The notes under the pieces: model-generated
What the model saw: only the letters and a program-made list of their open reading frames with translations
The model's database searches: none
What the model was told of the DNA's origin: nothing
Assembly (NCBI GenBank): GCA_014382605.1
Contig: JACNJM010000253.1
Location: 1,385-49,182, forward strand
DNA from: Anaerolineae bacterium
GTDB lineage: Bacteria; Chloroflexota; Anaerolineae; Anaerolineales; UBA11858
Length of the DNA stretch: 47,798 bases
Direction of reading: 5' to 3'
Shown: positions 1 through 6,430 of the stretch, in pieces
Position numbering within the stretch: position 1 is the stretch's first letter
How the letters are laid out: every line of letters begins with the position of its first letter
Position numbers and translations under genes: made by a program

Positions 1-92
1 CGAAATCTTGATTGCGAAGGCGTAAGCCTGAGCAATCAGTTCTATTTGGGAACAGGTATAATAATCATGGTGCAGTGGTTCTTCCTTCGCCC
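1..92. other. Edge of window, downstream of ABC permease
   Basis: No gene is visible. A weak hairpin (bases 10-37; six base pairs, a two-base internal mismatch, then four base pairs) lies about 55 bases downstream of the permease stop codon on the minus strand. It has no clear U-tract, so I do not call it a terminator. Confidence 0.3.
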
Positions 93-833
93 TCATTTTG
101 CGAATTCCCAGGGACACAACTTTCGTTCGAGCCAATCTACCGAGAAATATAATCCCAACCCTAATAAACTCATCGCCATGATTCCGGCGTACATGGCTGG
201 GTAGTCGAAGAGTGTACTGCCCTTGAGGTAGATGTAATAGCCCAGGCCGCGTTGTGTGGCGAATAACTCGGCCACATATAGCACCGCCACCGCCGTCCCC
301 ACAGATTGGCGCAGCCCAGTGAGAATAGCGGGTAGGCTGGCGGGTAGGTACACATAGCGGAATAGCGCCCGCCGCCCAGCCCCCAGGCTGCGCACACTCT
401 GGATCAACTCCGGGCGCAGGCTGGCAGCTTGATCGCGCACCAGTACCAAAATTTGGAAGAAAAGAATGATAAAGATAATCGCGATTTTGGGCATATCGCC
501 CAACCCAAAGAGCAGAATCAATACCGGGACGAGTACCACTTTTGGGATCGGGTAGAGCAGGTAGATCAGTGGTGAGAAAAGCGCGTTCATGCGCGGCGAC
601 TGCCCCAAAATTAGCCCCGCGGGGGAGGCTAGCAAAATCGCCAGCGCCGTGCTGGCAAACACACGCCAAAGGCTGACGGCGAAATGTGGCAGCAGATCGC
701 CCCCCAATTCGCGAAAAAACGCCGGGATAACCTCGATGGGAGATGGCAAGATCGGTTGATCGATCATCCAGGCGGCGATATGCCAGATGGTGAAGAGCGC
801 CAATACGGCATAAATCAGATCGCGGCGTTTCAT
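93..833 (-). CDS. ABC transporter permease, SsuC/TauC/NMT1-associated type
   Basis: Inner-membrane permease of an importer of the sulfonate/nitrate/thiamine-precursor class (BPD_transp_1 fold). The 246 residues hold about six hydrophobic segments, and the cytoplasmic EAA-type loop that contacts the ATPase lies around residues 145-172 (SVRSLGAGRR then YLPASLPAI). The length is normal for SsuC-like permeases. Its ATG overlaps the end of the upstream ATPase by four bases (ATGA), so the two are translationally coupled. It is the last gene of the minus-strand operon tetR - binding protein - ATPase - permease. The substrate cannot be read from the sequence; sulfonates, nitrate, riboflavin or pyrimidine precursors are all handled by this class. 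Confidence 0.9.
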   Translation of the reverse strand: MKRRDLIYAVLALFTIWHIAAWMIDQPILPSPIEVIPAFFRELGGDLLPHFAVSLWRVFASTALAILLASPAGLILGQSPRMNALFSPLIYLLYPIPKVVLVPVLILLFGLGDMPKIAIIFIILFFQILVLVRDQAASLRPELIQSVRSLGAGRRALFRYVYLPASLPAILTGLRQSVGTAVAVLYVAELFATQRGLGYYIYLKGSTLFDYPAMYAGIMAMSLLGLGLYFSVDWLERKLCPWEFAK

Positions 834-1591
834 GGCAACTCCATTTGAGCGCGCAGGTCGCGGCAGATGTTCATATATGCATCGCTGCCGCGGAAATTAT
901 CGCTTCCGGCCTGTGGATTTTCGATCACCCGCGGGTGTGTATTGGGTGGTTCCCCCAGCAGCAGGATTTTCTTGCCAAGAATGGCGGCCTCCTCAATGGT
1001 GTGCGTGACAATCAGCAGGGTCAGATTTTGCTCGCCTTGTAACTCAAGGGTCAGGTTCTGTAAGTCTTCGCGCGTGGGGGCATCCAGTGATGAAAAAGGC
1101 TCGTCCATCAACAGCAGATCAGGTTCCAGCGCCAAAGTGCGCGCAATCGCGGTGCGCTGGCGCTGCCCACCGGAGAGCTGCCCCGGGTATTTTTCGGCAT
1201 GGGGGAGTAATCTTAAACGATCCAGCCAGGGATCAACATTCAGGGATGGCTGAAAATCTTGCGGCGCGTGCGTGCCATCTGGCCCGTAAAAGCCGCGGAT
1301 GCGCAAGCCAAGTTGAGCGTTTTCGCGCACAGTGGCCCAATGCAACAGGCCGTATTCTTGAATAATCAGCCCGGTGTGCGGCCGCGGGCGCGTAATGCGT
1401 TCCCCGTTGATGAGTACATTCCCCGCGGTGGGGAAGCGCAAACCCGCGATCAGATACAGCAGTGTTGATTTGCCGCATCCCGAAGGGCCAAGCACCGCCC
1501 AGGTTTCGCCGCGCTGAACCTCCCAGGAAAAATCCTGAAAAATTGGTTTTTGGTTGGCGTAGGCAAACGTGAGCGCATTGAGTTGAATCAT
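830..1591 (-). CDS. ABC transporter ATP-binding protein, SsuB/TauB type
   Basis: Nucleotide-binding subunit that powers the importer. In 253 residues it has a Walker A motif (GPSGCGKST, residues 35-43), the ABC signature LSGGQ (139-143) followed by RQR, and a Walker B ending LLLMDEP (158-164), followed by SSLD and a switch histidine in VTHT. All catalytic motifs are intact. It overlaps the permease gene by four bases. Upstream is an 85-base gap to the binding-protein gene that holds a 19-bp hairpin, so ATPase and permease may be made in smaller amounts than the binding protein. Confidence 0.93.
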   Translation of the reverse strand: MIQLNALTFAYANQKPIFQDFSWEVQRGETWAVLGPSGCGKSTLLYLIAGLRFPTAGNVLINGERITRPRPHTGLIIQEYGLLHWATVRENAQLGLRIRGFYGPDGTHAPQDFQPSLNVDPWLDRLRLLPHAEKYPGQLSGGQRQRTAIARTLALEPDLLLMDEPFSSLDAPTREDLQNLTLELQGEQNLTLLIVTHTIEEAAILGKKILLLGEPPNTHPRVIENPQAGSDNFRGSDAYMNICRDLRAQMELP

Positions 1592-1614
1592 GGCAAAAGC
1601 GGATTATATCCCAG

Positions 1615-1655
1615 AATCAAAAGAGAAACTTCTCCAAGAAGTTTCTCTTTTGATT
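1615..1655 (-). terminator. 19-bp perfect hairpin between binding-protein and ATPase genes
   Basis: Bases 1615-1633 and 1637-1655 are perfectly complementary, with a three-base loop. In the minus-strand direction the hairpin follows the binding-protein stop codon and precedes the ATPase. No long U-tract follows, so it is more likely a leaky terminator or a 3'-end stabiliser giving excess binding protein. A TATAAT lies just after it, about 15 bases before the ATPase start, and might be a secondary -10 element. Confidence 0.55.
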
Positions 1656-1676
1656 GAAATTAAGGTCTTGAATGGC

Positions 1677-2633
1677 TTAGGGCAGGTATGCTGCCGTCAC
1701 TGATTCGCTATAGGCAACATCGGTTCCCAGCAATCCTTTATCCATCGCCCAATTCACGGCATCATCCCACTGCGCCTGTGAGGGCACGCCCGCGGTGGGG
1801 AAGGGGTTGACCTGGTAGGTTTCCAGCAATGGGCCGGGGACCAGACCCAGCTCGCCCATTAGCGCGGTATATTGCGCCGGGTTGGCGTTGATTTTCTCCA
1901 CGGCTTGCTCAACTGCTGCGAGGAAGGCCCGTACCGCTTCGGGATTGGCATCAATCACATCCTTGCGGAAGGAAAAAACACTCAAGCCATATTCGGGATG
2001 GCTGGTATCGTCAACAACAACGGTTGCCCCGCCTAACAAGGCCATTGACGAAGCTGGGTCGGGCAGCATGGCAGCCTGCATATCGCCAGAACCGAGCAAT
2101 GCCAACCGGTCGGGGATTTTCGGTACAGAGAGGGTGGCGATTTCATCGGCAGTAAAGCCCTCGGCCTCCAGCAAGCGGTCGGTCAGATAAGCGATCACCG
2201 TGCCATCCGAGATGCCAATTTCAACCCCCTTGAGGTCTTCTACAATGGCGATGCCGCTGTCTTTGGCGGCCAGAATGCGGAAAAGCGGCGCGGTGCTGGT
2301 AGCGGCGCGGGCGGTGCGCACAATTTGCACCTGAACTTCGTTTTTGTTGTAGAACAAGGTCGAGACGATCTCGTTGAGCATCCCGTCGGCGCTGCCCGCG
2401 GCGATGATTTGGTCACGCTCGGGGGCGGAGGCCACCGGTATGATTTCCACCTTCACACCCTGGGCTTCGAAAAAGCCCTCTTGGGCAGCCACATGGATGG
2501 GGAGTGTATCCAGCACGGGGAGCAGAGCCATCTTTAGGGTCGCTGGTTCGGACTTCCCGCCGCAGGCGCTTAGCATCACACCCGATAACATAATTATGAA
2601 TAGCATTAGGACGAACTTGTTTTTTGTAAACAT
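1677..2633 (-). CDS. ABC transporter substrate-binding lipoprotein, NMT1/SsuA-like
   Basis: Extracytoplasmic solute receptor of 318 residues. It starts with a lipoprotein signal peptide: positive start, hydrophobic stretch, lipobox LSAC with lipidated Cys24. The mature part opens with LKMALLPVLDTLPIHVAAQEGFFE, typical of the NMT1/THI5/SsuA family (receptor for sulfonate, nitrate, pyrimidine or related small anions). I chose the ATG at 2633 because it gives the signal peptide and is preceded by AAGGA at good spacing; a longer open frame upstream adds only non-homologous residues. It lies 59 bases after the TetR gene and is probably cotranscribed with it. The ligand is unknown. Confidence 0.88.
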   Translation of the reverse strand: MFTKNKFVLMLFIIMLSGVMLSACGGKSEPATLKMALLPVLDTLPIHVAAQEGFFEAQGVKVEIIPVASAPERDQIIAAGSADGMLNEIVSTLFYNKNEVQVQIVRTARAATSTAPLFRILAAKDSGIAIVEDLKGVEIGISDGTVIAYLTDRLLEAEGFTADEIATLSVPKIPDRLALLGSGDMQAAMLPDPASSMALLGGATVVVDDTSHPEYGLSVFSFRKDVIDANPEAVRAFLAAVEQAVEKINANPAQYTALMGELGLVPGPLLETYQVNPFPTAGVPSQAQWDDAVNWAMDKGLLGTDVAYSESVTAAYLP

Positions 2634-2692
2634 TGAAATTATCCTTTCGTGTTTTTGATAAGACCAAGAAACTATGCTGTGTATTCCTGGCT

Positions 2693-3304
2693 TTATAAAT
2701 TCTCTAACTGCGAAATGCGTTCTTCGGAGATGCCAAGACTGCGCAGCAGCACGGTTTGCAGCCCCGGGAGCGCCCGTTGTGGCGTGGGGTGTCCGGTATG
2801 TACCCACTCGATAATTACCTCATTGATCGCGCCCATCCAGGCGTAGGCCGCGATTTCGGTGTCGATGGATAGAATATCGCCTTCTTGCACGGCTTCGTCG
2901 AGATGCCGCTGAATGAGCCGGATGAAACGCAGGTGGATTTCGCGCTGCTTCTCTTCGAAGGCTGCCCCCAGGCCAACCGCTTGTATCAGGAATATTTTGG
3001 CTAATTTCTGATATGAGGTAAAGGTTTCCATGCAGATGCGCAAGGCGGTATTTACCCGACGAACGCCGCTGGTTTCTTTGTCGATGGCTTCCTTCAGCCG
3101 TTTTTCGAGAATCCCGGCGAACTCGTCGACCAGGCCGAGGAAAATTTCTTCTTTGCTGGGGAAGTGGAAATAGACCGCGCCTTTCGAAGTTTGCGAATCG
3201 CTGACAATATCGGCTACGCTGGTATTGTGGTAGCCATTTTGGGCAAAACGTTCCACGGCGGCATCCAGAATACGTTGGCGCGTGGTCTTTTCGGTTTCAA
3301 GCAT
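2693..3304 (-). CDS. TetR/AcrR family transcriptional regulator
   Basis: 203 residues from the ATG at 3304; a GTG at 3316 would add four residues (MRAY). The N-terminal helix-turn-helix is typical: RQRILDAAVERFAQNGY, then TSVADIVSDSQTSKGAVYFHFPSKEE (about residues 9-53). The rest is a ligand-binding, dimerising domain ending RISQLENL. A perfect 18-base palindrome lies directly upstream, between promoter and start codon, so self-repression is very likely, and with it control of the ABC importer encoded next in the same direction. The inducer is unknown. Confidence 0.9.
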   Translation of the reverse strand: MLETEKTTRQRILDAAVERFAQNGYHNTSVADIVSDSQTSKGAVYFHFPSKEEIFLGLVDEFAGILEKRLKEAIDKETSGVRRVNTALRICMETFTSYQKLAKIFLIQAVGLGAAFEEKQREIHLRFIRLIQRHLDEAVQEGDILSIDTEIAAYAWMGAINEVIIEWVHTGHPTPQRALPGLQTVLLRSLGISEERISQLENL

Positions 3305-3320
3305 GTATGCTCTCACAATC

Positions 3321-3338
3321 AGACCGACCGGTCGGTCT
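3321..3338. promoter_or_regulatory. TetR operator, perfect 18-base palindrome
   Basis: AGACCGACCGGTCGGTCT is a perfect palindrome with a GACCGACCGGTCGGTC core, a layout known for operators of TetR/AcrR-type repressors. It sits just downstream of the predicted transcription start and upstream of the tetR start codon, so bound protein would block the whole operon. Confidence 0.85.
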
Positions 3339-3349
3339 CTGTGCGGTGA

Positions 3350-3378
3350 AGAATAGCACAGTGCAAAATTTTTGTCAA
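3350..3378 (-). promoter_or_regulatory. Promoter of the tetR-ABC operon
   Basis: On the minus strand TTGACA (3373-3378) and TATTCT (3350-3355) are separated by 17 bases. The expected transcript start is near 3343, a few bases before the operator. Confidence 0.75.
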
Positions 3379-3397
3379 AGGTTTGAATTTCTACAAA

Positions 3398-3492
3398 AGA
3401 CCTCCGAAGTTTTCGTGCAGCATTTCGAACGAAGTGAAGAAGCGACGAGCTTGTTCGATTCGCTCAGAACCTTCCTGTGACTTCGGAGGTCT
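3398..3492. repeat. Inverted repeat with 13-bp arms in the gap before the hydrolase gene
   Basis: The arms AGACCTCCGAAGT (3398-3410) and ACTTCGGAGGTCT (3480-3492) are perfect inverted copies around a 69-base centre that itself contains TTCGAACGAAGTGAAG-like partial repeats. It fills much of the gap 3317-3618; the rest of the gap holds the operator, the tetR promoter and the next start. It could be a small non-coding mobile repeat. Confidence 0.6.
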
Positions 3493-3602
3493 GAGTTTGA
3501 TACTGAAACTGACTTTATATTGCGCAAAAAAATGGGATATATTTAGTCCGAATATTACGCTTGCCGAATGACTTTTATCACTCATGGAAGGATCAATGGC
3601 TA

Positions 3603-3611
3603 TGTTAAAAT
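3603..3611 (+). promoter_or_regulatory. Extended -10 element of a probably leaderless gene
   Basis: TGTTAAAAT fits the extended -10 pattern TGnTAnnnT. It ends seven bases before the GTG start at 3619, so transcription would begin at or next to the start codon. No Shine-Dalgarno sequence is present. No good -35 box is seen. Confidence 0.4.
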
Positions 3612-3618
3612 CTGATCG

Positions 3619-4281
3619 GTGAAAGAGCGCTATTTTTCTTCCAATACCATCGACGTTCAGGCCACGCAAATGCTCCATCAGGCAAGCTCCCGCCCTCGAG
3701 AGTTTGCCTTGATTCCGGAACGTAGCGCTCTGCTGGTATTGGATATGCAGGATTATTTCCTGCACCCCGAATCTCATGCGTACATCCCCAGCGCGGTGGC
3801 GATTCTCCCCGGCCTGCAAAACTTGATTGACGCGTTCTCGCAGCGCAATTGCCCAATCTTCTTCACGCAGCACATCAACACCCCTGAGAATGCGGCTATG
3901 ATGGGCCAGTGGTGGCGCGAAATCATCACCGTCGAAAACCCCCTCCGCGCTATCACACCCCAACTCGATACGCGCCCCGGTGTGATATTACAGAAGCCGC
4001 AGTACGATGCTTTCTATCAGACCGATCTTGAAGATCGTCTGCATGGCCTGAATGTGCGACAGCTTATCATTTGTGGTGTGATGACGCACCTGTGCTGCGA
4101 GACCACTGTCCGCGCTGCCTTTGTACGTGGTTTCGAAATATTCTTCCCTGTAGATGGCACGGCTACCTACAATATCGCTTTCCACCGCGCCACGCTCACC
4201 AACCTGGCGCACGGCTGCGCCCACCTCACCTTGGTTGCCGATATTTTGGCTTTGCTTACACCCGATGACCACAATGCCTGA
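3619..4281 (+). CDS. Isochorismatase-like cysteine hydrolase
   Basis: Member of the isochorismatase-like cysteine hydrolase superfamily (nicotinamidase, N-carbamoylsarcosine amidase, isochorismatase and relatives), which hydrolyse amides or vinyl ethers through a Cys-Asp-Lys triad. Visible triad: Asp42 in LVLDMQDYF, Lys126 in ILQKPQYDAF and Cys159 in GVMTHLCCETT. Length 220 residues. The GTG start is favoured by alignment with the family core and lies just after a -10-like element, with no ribosome binding site. The following gene begins 81 bases later across an inverted repeat. The substrate cannot be deduced. Confidence 0.85.
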   Translation: MKERYFSSNTIDVQATQMLHQASSRPREFALIPERSALLVLDMQDYFLHPESHAYIPSAVAILPGLQNLIDAFSQRNCPIFFTQHINTPENAAMMGQWWREIITVENPLRAITPQLDTRPGVILQKPQYDAFYQTDLEDRLHGLNVRQLIICGVMTHLCCETTVRAAFVRGFEIFFPVDGTATYNIAFHRATLTNLAHGCAHLTLVADILALLTPDDHNA

Positions 4282-4297
4282 ATATTACCAACAAATT

Positions 4298-4348
4298 ACC
4301 GCCAAGAACTTTATTTTTTTCGCTTTGCGTTCTTGGCGTCTTAGCGGT
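4298..4348. repeat. Interspersed hairpin repeat, copy 1
   Basis: Left arm ACCGCCAAGAAC (4298-4309) pairs with GTTCTTGGCG (4329-4338), then after a short insertion with CGGT (4345-4348), around an AT-rich centre. It lies just after the hydrolase stop codon and could also act as a terminator. It has the same style as the copies near 5251, 6351, 9271, 24105, 25190 and 26582. Confidence 0.6.
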
Positions 4349-4362
4349 GCCAAAATTTTTTT

Positions 4363-5286
4363 ATGACGGCAATAGATATTAACCCGGTTGCGATTATCGG
4401 CGCTGGCCCGGCGGGGTTGGCCGCTGCAATTCAGATCAAACGCTTTGGCGTCGATCCGCTAGTTTTCGAAATGGATGCCCCTGGCGGCTTGCTGTGTAAT
4501 GCCAACCTGGTAGAAAATTACCCTGGATTCCCGCGCGGCATCGCGGGAACGAGGTTGGTACGCCTCTTCGAGCGTCAGGCTCAAGCTGTAGGAGTAAACC
4601 TGACTCACGCGCGCGTGACTCAGCTCGATTGGGATGGTGGCGCCTTCCGGCTGGATACCTCCCACGGGGCGCGTATGGCCCGAAGGGTGGTTGTCGCCAC
4701 GGGGACGCGGCCGCGCACTTTTACAAATTTGGAAATTCCCGCGCCTCTGATCGACCGCGTGTTCTATGAAGTTTTCCATCTCTTCGGCGTGACCGGGCAG
4801 CATATTGCGATTGTTGGCGCAGGGGATGCGGCCTTTGATTATGCCCTGAATCTGGCCGGGCGCGGCAACACGGTGACGATTTTGAATCGCGGCGGCGAAC
4901 TCAAGTGTCTGCCTCTGTTGTGGGAGCGCTCGCAAGTTAAGCCGCGCATTTGCTATTTGGCGCACACGGCGCTTGAAACGCTAGAACCGGGTGCAGACGA
5001 TGGCCTATTATTGCGCTGCGTTTCAGGGCGCAAAAAACTAAAAATCCAGGCTGACTATCTTTTAGGCGCCATTGGGCGCGTGCCGCGTCTGGACGTGCTA
5101 TCGCCTCGGGTGCAGGATCAGGCCCAGAGCCTGGAAAGTCGCGCCTTGCTTTATTTCATTGGAGATGTTAAAAATGGCATCTATCGGCAAACGTCCATCG
5201 CCATTGGGGATGGCATCCGCGCTGCGATGCAGATTTGTCAAGAATATAATCACGGAGACACAGAGTTCACAGAATCTTCTCAGTAA
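4363..5286 (+). CDS. Thioredoxin reductase-like FAD/NAD(P)H oxidoreductase lacking the CxxC centre
   Basis: 307 residues with the two-dinucleotide-fold layout of low-molecular-weight thioredoxin reductase: FAD motif AIIGAGPAGLAAAI near residue 10, the GGLLCNANLVENYPGFP segment, NAD(P)H motif AIVGAGDAAFDYAL near residue 150, and a C-terminal FAD motif FIGDVKNG. The region that carries the redox CxxC in true thioredoxin reductases reads VFYEVFHLFG here, with no cysteines, so disulfide reduction by the normal route is not expected. It may be a ferredoxin/flavodoxin reductase-like enzyme or serve the radical SAM protein encoded next. The last 15 or so residues (HGDTEFTESSQ) are encoded by an intergenic-type repeat that runs into the frame. 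Confidence 0.82.
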   Translation: MTAIDINPVAIIGAGPAGLAAAIQIKRFGVDPLVFEMDAPGGLLCNANLVENYPGFPRGIAGTRLVRLFERQAQAVGVNLTHARVTQLDWDGGAFRLDTSHGARMARRVVVATGTRPRTFTNLEIPAPLIDRVFYEVFHLFGVTGQHIAIVGAGDAAFDYALNLAGRGNTVTILNRGGELKCLPLLWERSQVKPRICYLAHTALETLEPGADDGLLLRCVSGRKKLKIQADYLLGAIGRVPRLDVLSPRVQDQAQSLESRALLYFIGDVKNGIYRQTSIAIGDGIRAAMQICQEYNHGDTEFTESSQ

Positions 5287-5325
5287 CTGTACAGAGAAAA
5301 TTTTCGTGTGCTTTGTGTCTCTGTG
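5251..5325. repeat. Interspersed hairpin repeat, copy 2, overlapping a gene end
   Basis: CACGGAGACACAGAGTTCACAG (from 5251) is an imperfect inverted partner of GTGTGCTTTGTGTCTCTGTGGTG (to about 5329). The left arm lies inside the 3' end of the flavoprotein gene and supplies its last codons and stop. Confidence 0.6.
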
Positions 5326-5349
5326 GTGAAATTTTAAGGAGATTATTTT

Positions 5350-6294
5350 ATGAAAGTCCTCGCTTCGTCAGGTCGAGAAGATATTGCTATGGTATATGTG
5401 GCCGAATTGGAAGGCGGTAAATTTATTGAATTTGTGGAAGCTATCCAGCCGCCGATGCCGCGTGAAGAAAAATGGGTTTTAATGGTATCAACCCTGTATG
5501 GTTGTCCGGTGGGTTGCTCGATGTGCGATGCGGGGGGCTATTTCCACGGTAAGGTTTCAAAGGAAGATTTATTTGCCCAGATTGATTATGTGGTGAATTT
5601 GCGCTACCCGGATTGGCAGATTAACACGCAGCAGTTTAAAATTCAGTTTGCCCGTATGGGCGAACCCGCCTTCAATATGGCGGTGTTGGATGTGATCGAA
5701 GAACTTCCGCAGCGTTATCATGCCCCCGGATTTATGCCCTCGGTTTCGACGATTGCTCCGCATGGCACCGAGCGCTTTTTCGAGCGGTTGCTGGATGTGA
5801 AGAATAGGCTCTACCGCGGCGGGAATTTTCAGTTCCAGTTTTCAATTCATACTACGGATGAACGCCTGCGCGATGAGATGATTCCGGTGAAAAAGTGGAG
5901 TTTTGCTGAGATGGGGGCCTTCGGCGAGCGTTTCTACGAAGATGGCGACCGCAAGGTTACATTGAATTTTGCCCTGGCTGAAGATAGCCCGGTAGACCCC
6001 GATGTGCTATTGCGGCATTTTTCGCCAGAGAAATTTTTGATTAAGATCACGCCGTTGAACCCAACTTACCGCGCCGCCGAGAATGGCTTAAACTCGTATA
6101 TTGATCCACATAGCGGGAATGGCGATTATCCAATCCTTCAGGATTTGCGCGCTGCCGGGTATCAGGTGATTATGAGTATCGGCGAAGTGGAAGAGAATTA
6201 TATCGGTTCAAACTGCGGCCAGTATGTGCGCCGTCATCTCGAAGCGCTGGATATGGCGATTGATGGCTATACTTACCGCGTGCAGGAATATTAA
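5350..6294 (+). CDS. RlmN/Cfr-like radical SAM protein, atypical
   Basis: 314 residues. The radical SAM 4Fe-4S motif CPVGCSMC is present (Cys52, Cys56, Cys59), followed by a MGEPAFN segment like the RlmN MGMGEP motif, and a late NCGQY motif (Cys289) matching the ACGQL of RlmN, where the methyl-carrying cysteine lies. RlmN/Cfr also need a second cysteine seven residues before the first cluster cysteine (Cys118 in E. coli RlmN); here that position is Met45 (LMVSTLYGC). The canonical 23S rRNA/tRNA adenine C2 methylation mechanism therefore looks broken, and the protein may have another function. The N-terminal RNA-binding part is also shorter than in RlmN. AAGGAG lies 8 bases before the ATG. Family membership is firm; function is open. 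Confidence 0.82.
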   Translation: MKVLASSGREDIAMVYVAELEGGKFIEFVEAIQPPMPREEKWVLMVSTLYGCPVGCSMCDAGGYFHGKVSKEDLFAQIDYVVNLRYPDWQINTQQFKIQFARMGEPAFNMAVLDVIEELPQRYHAPGFMPSVSTIAPHGTERFFERLLDVKNRLYRGGNFQFQFSIHTTDERLRDEMIPVKKWSFAEMGAFGERFYEDGDRKVTLNFALAEDSPVDPDVLLRHFSPEKFLIKITPLNPTYRAAENGLNSYIDPHSGNGDYPILQDLRAAGYQVIMSIGEVEENYIGSNCGQYVRRHLEALDMAIDGYTYRVQEY

Positions 6295-6337
6295 ACCGAA
6301 GAGTTGCTACGCAGGCAGCGGGTATGTTTGCCTTTAT

Positions 6338-6400
6338 CACCATAAAAACTCAAAGGCACGAAGGGATTATTTTTCTTTGTGTCTTCGTGCCTTTGTGGTG
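6338..6400. repeat. Interspersed hairpin repeat, copy 3
   Basis: CAAAGGCACGAAG (6351-6363) and CTTCGTGCCTTTG (6383-6395) are perfect 13-bp arms with AT-rich centre; outer bases ACCATA and TGGTG also partly match. It sits between the convergent radical SAM and ettA genes and may work as a two-way terminator. Confidence 0.65.
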
Positions 6401-6430
6401 AATTCTTTGTAAATCTACATGATCCGTGTC

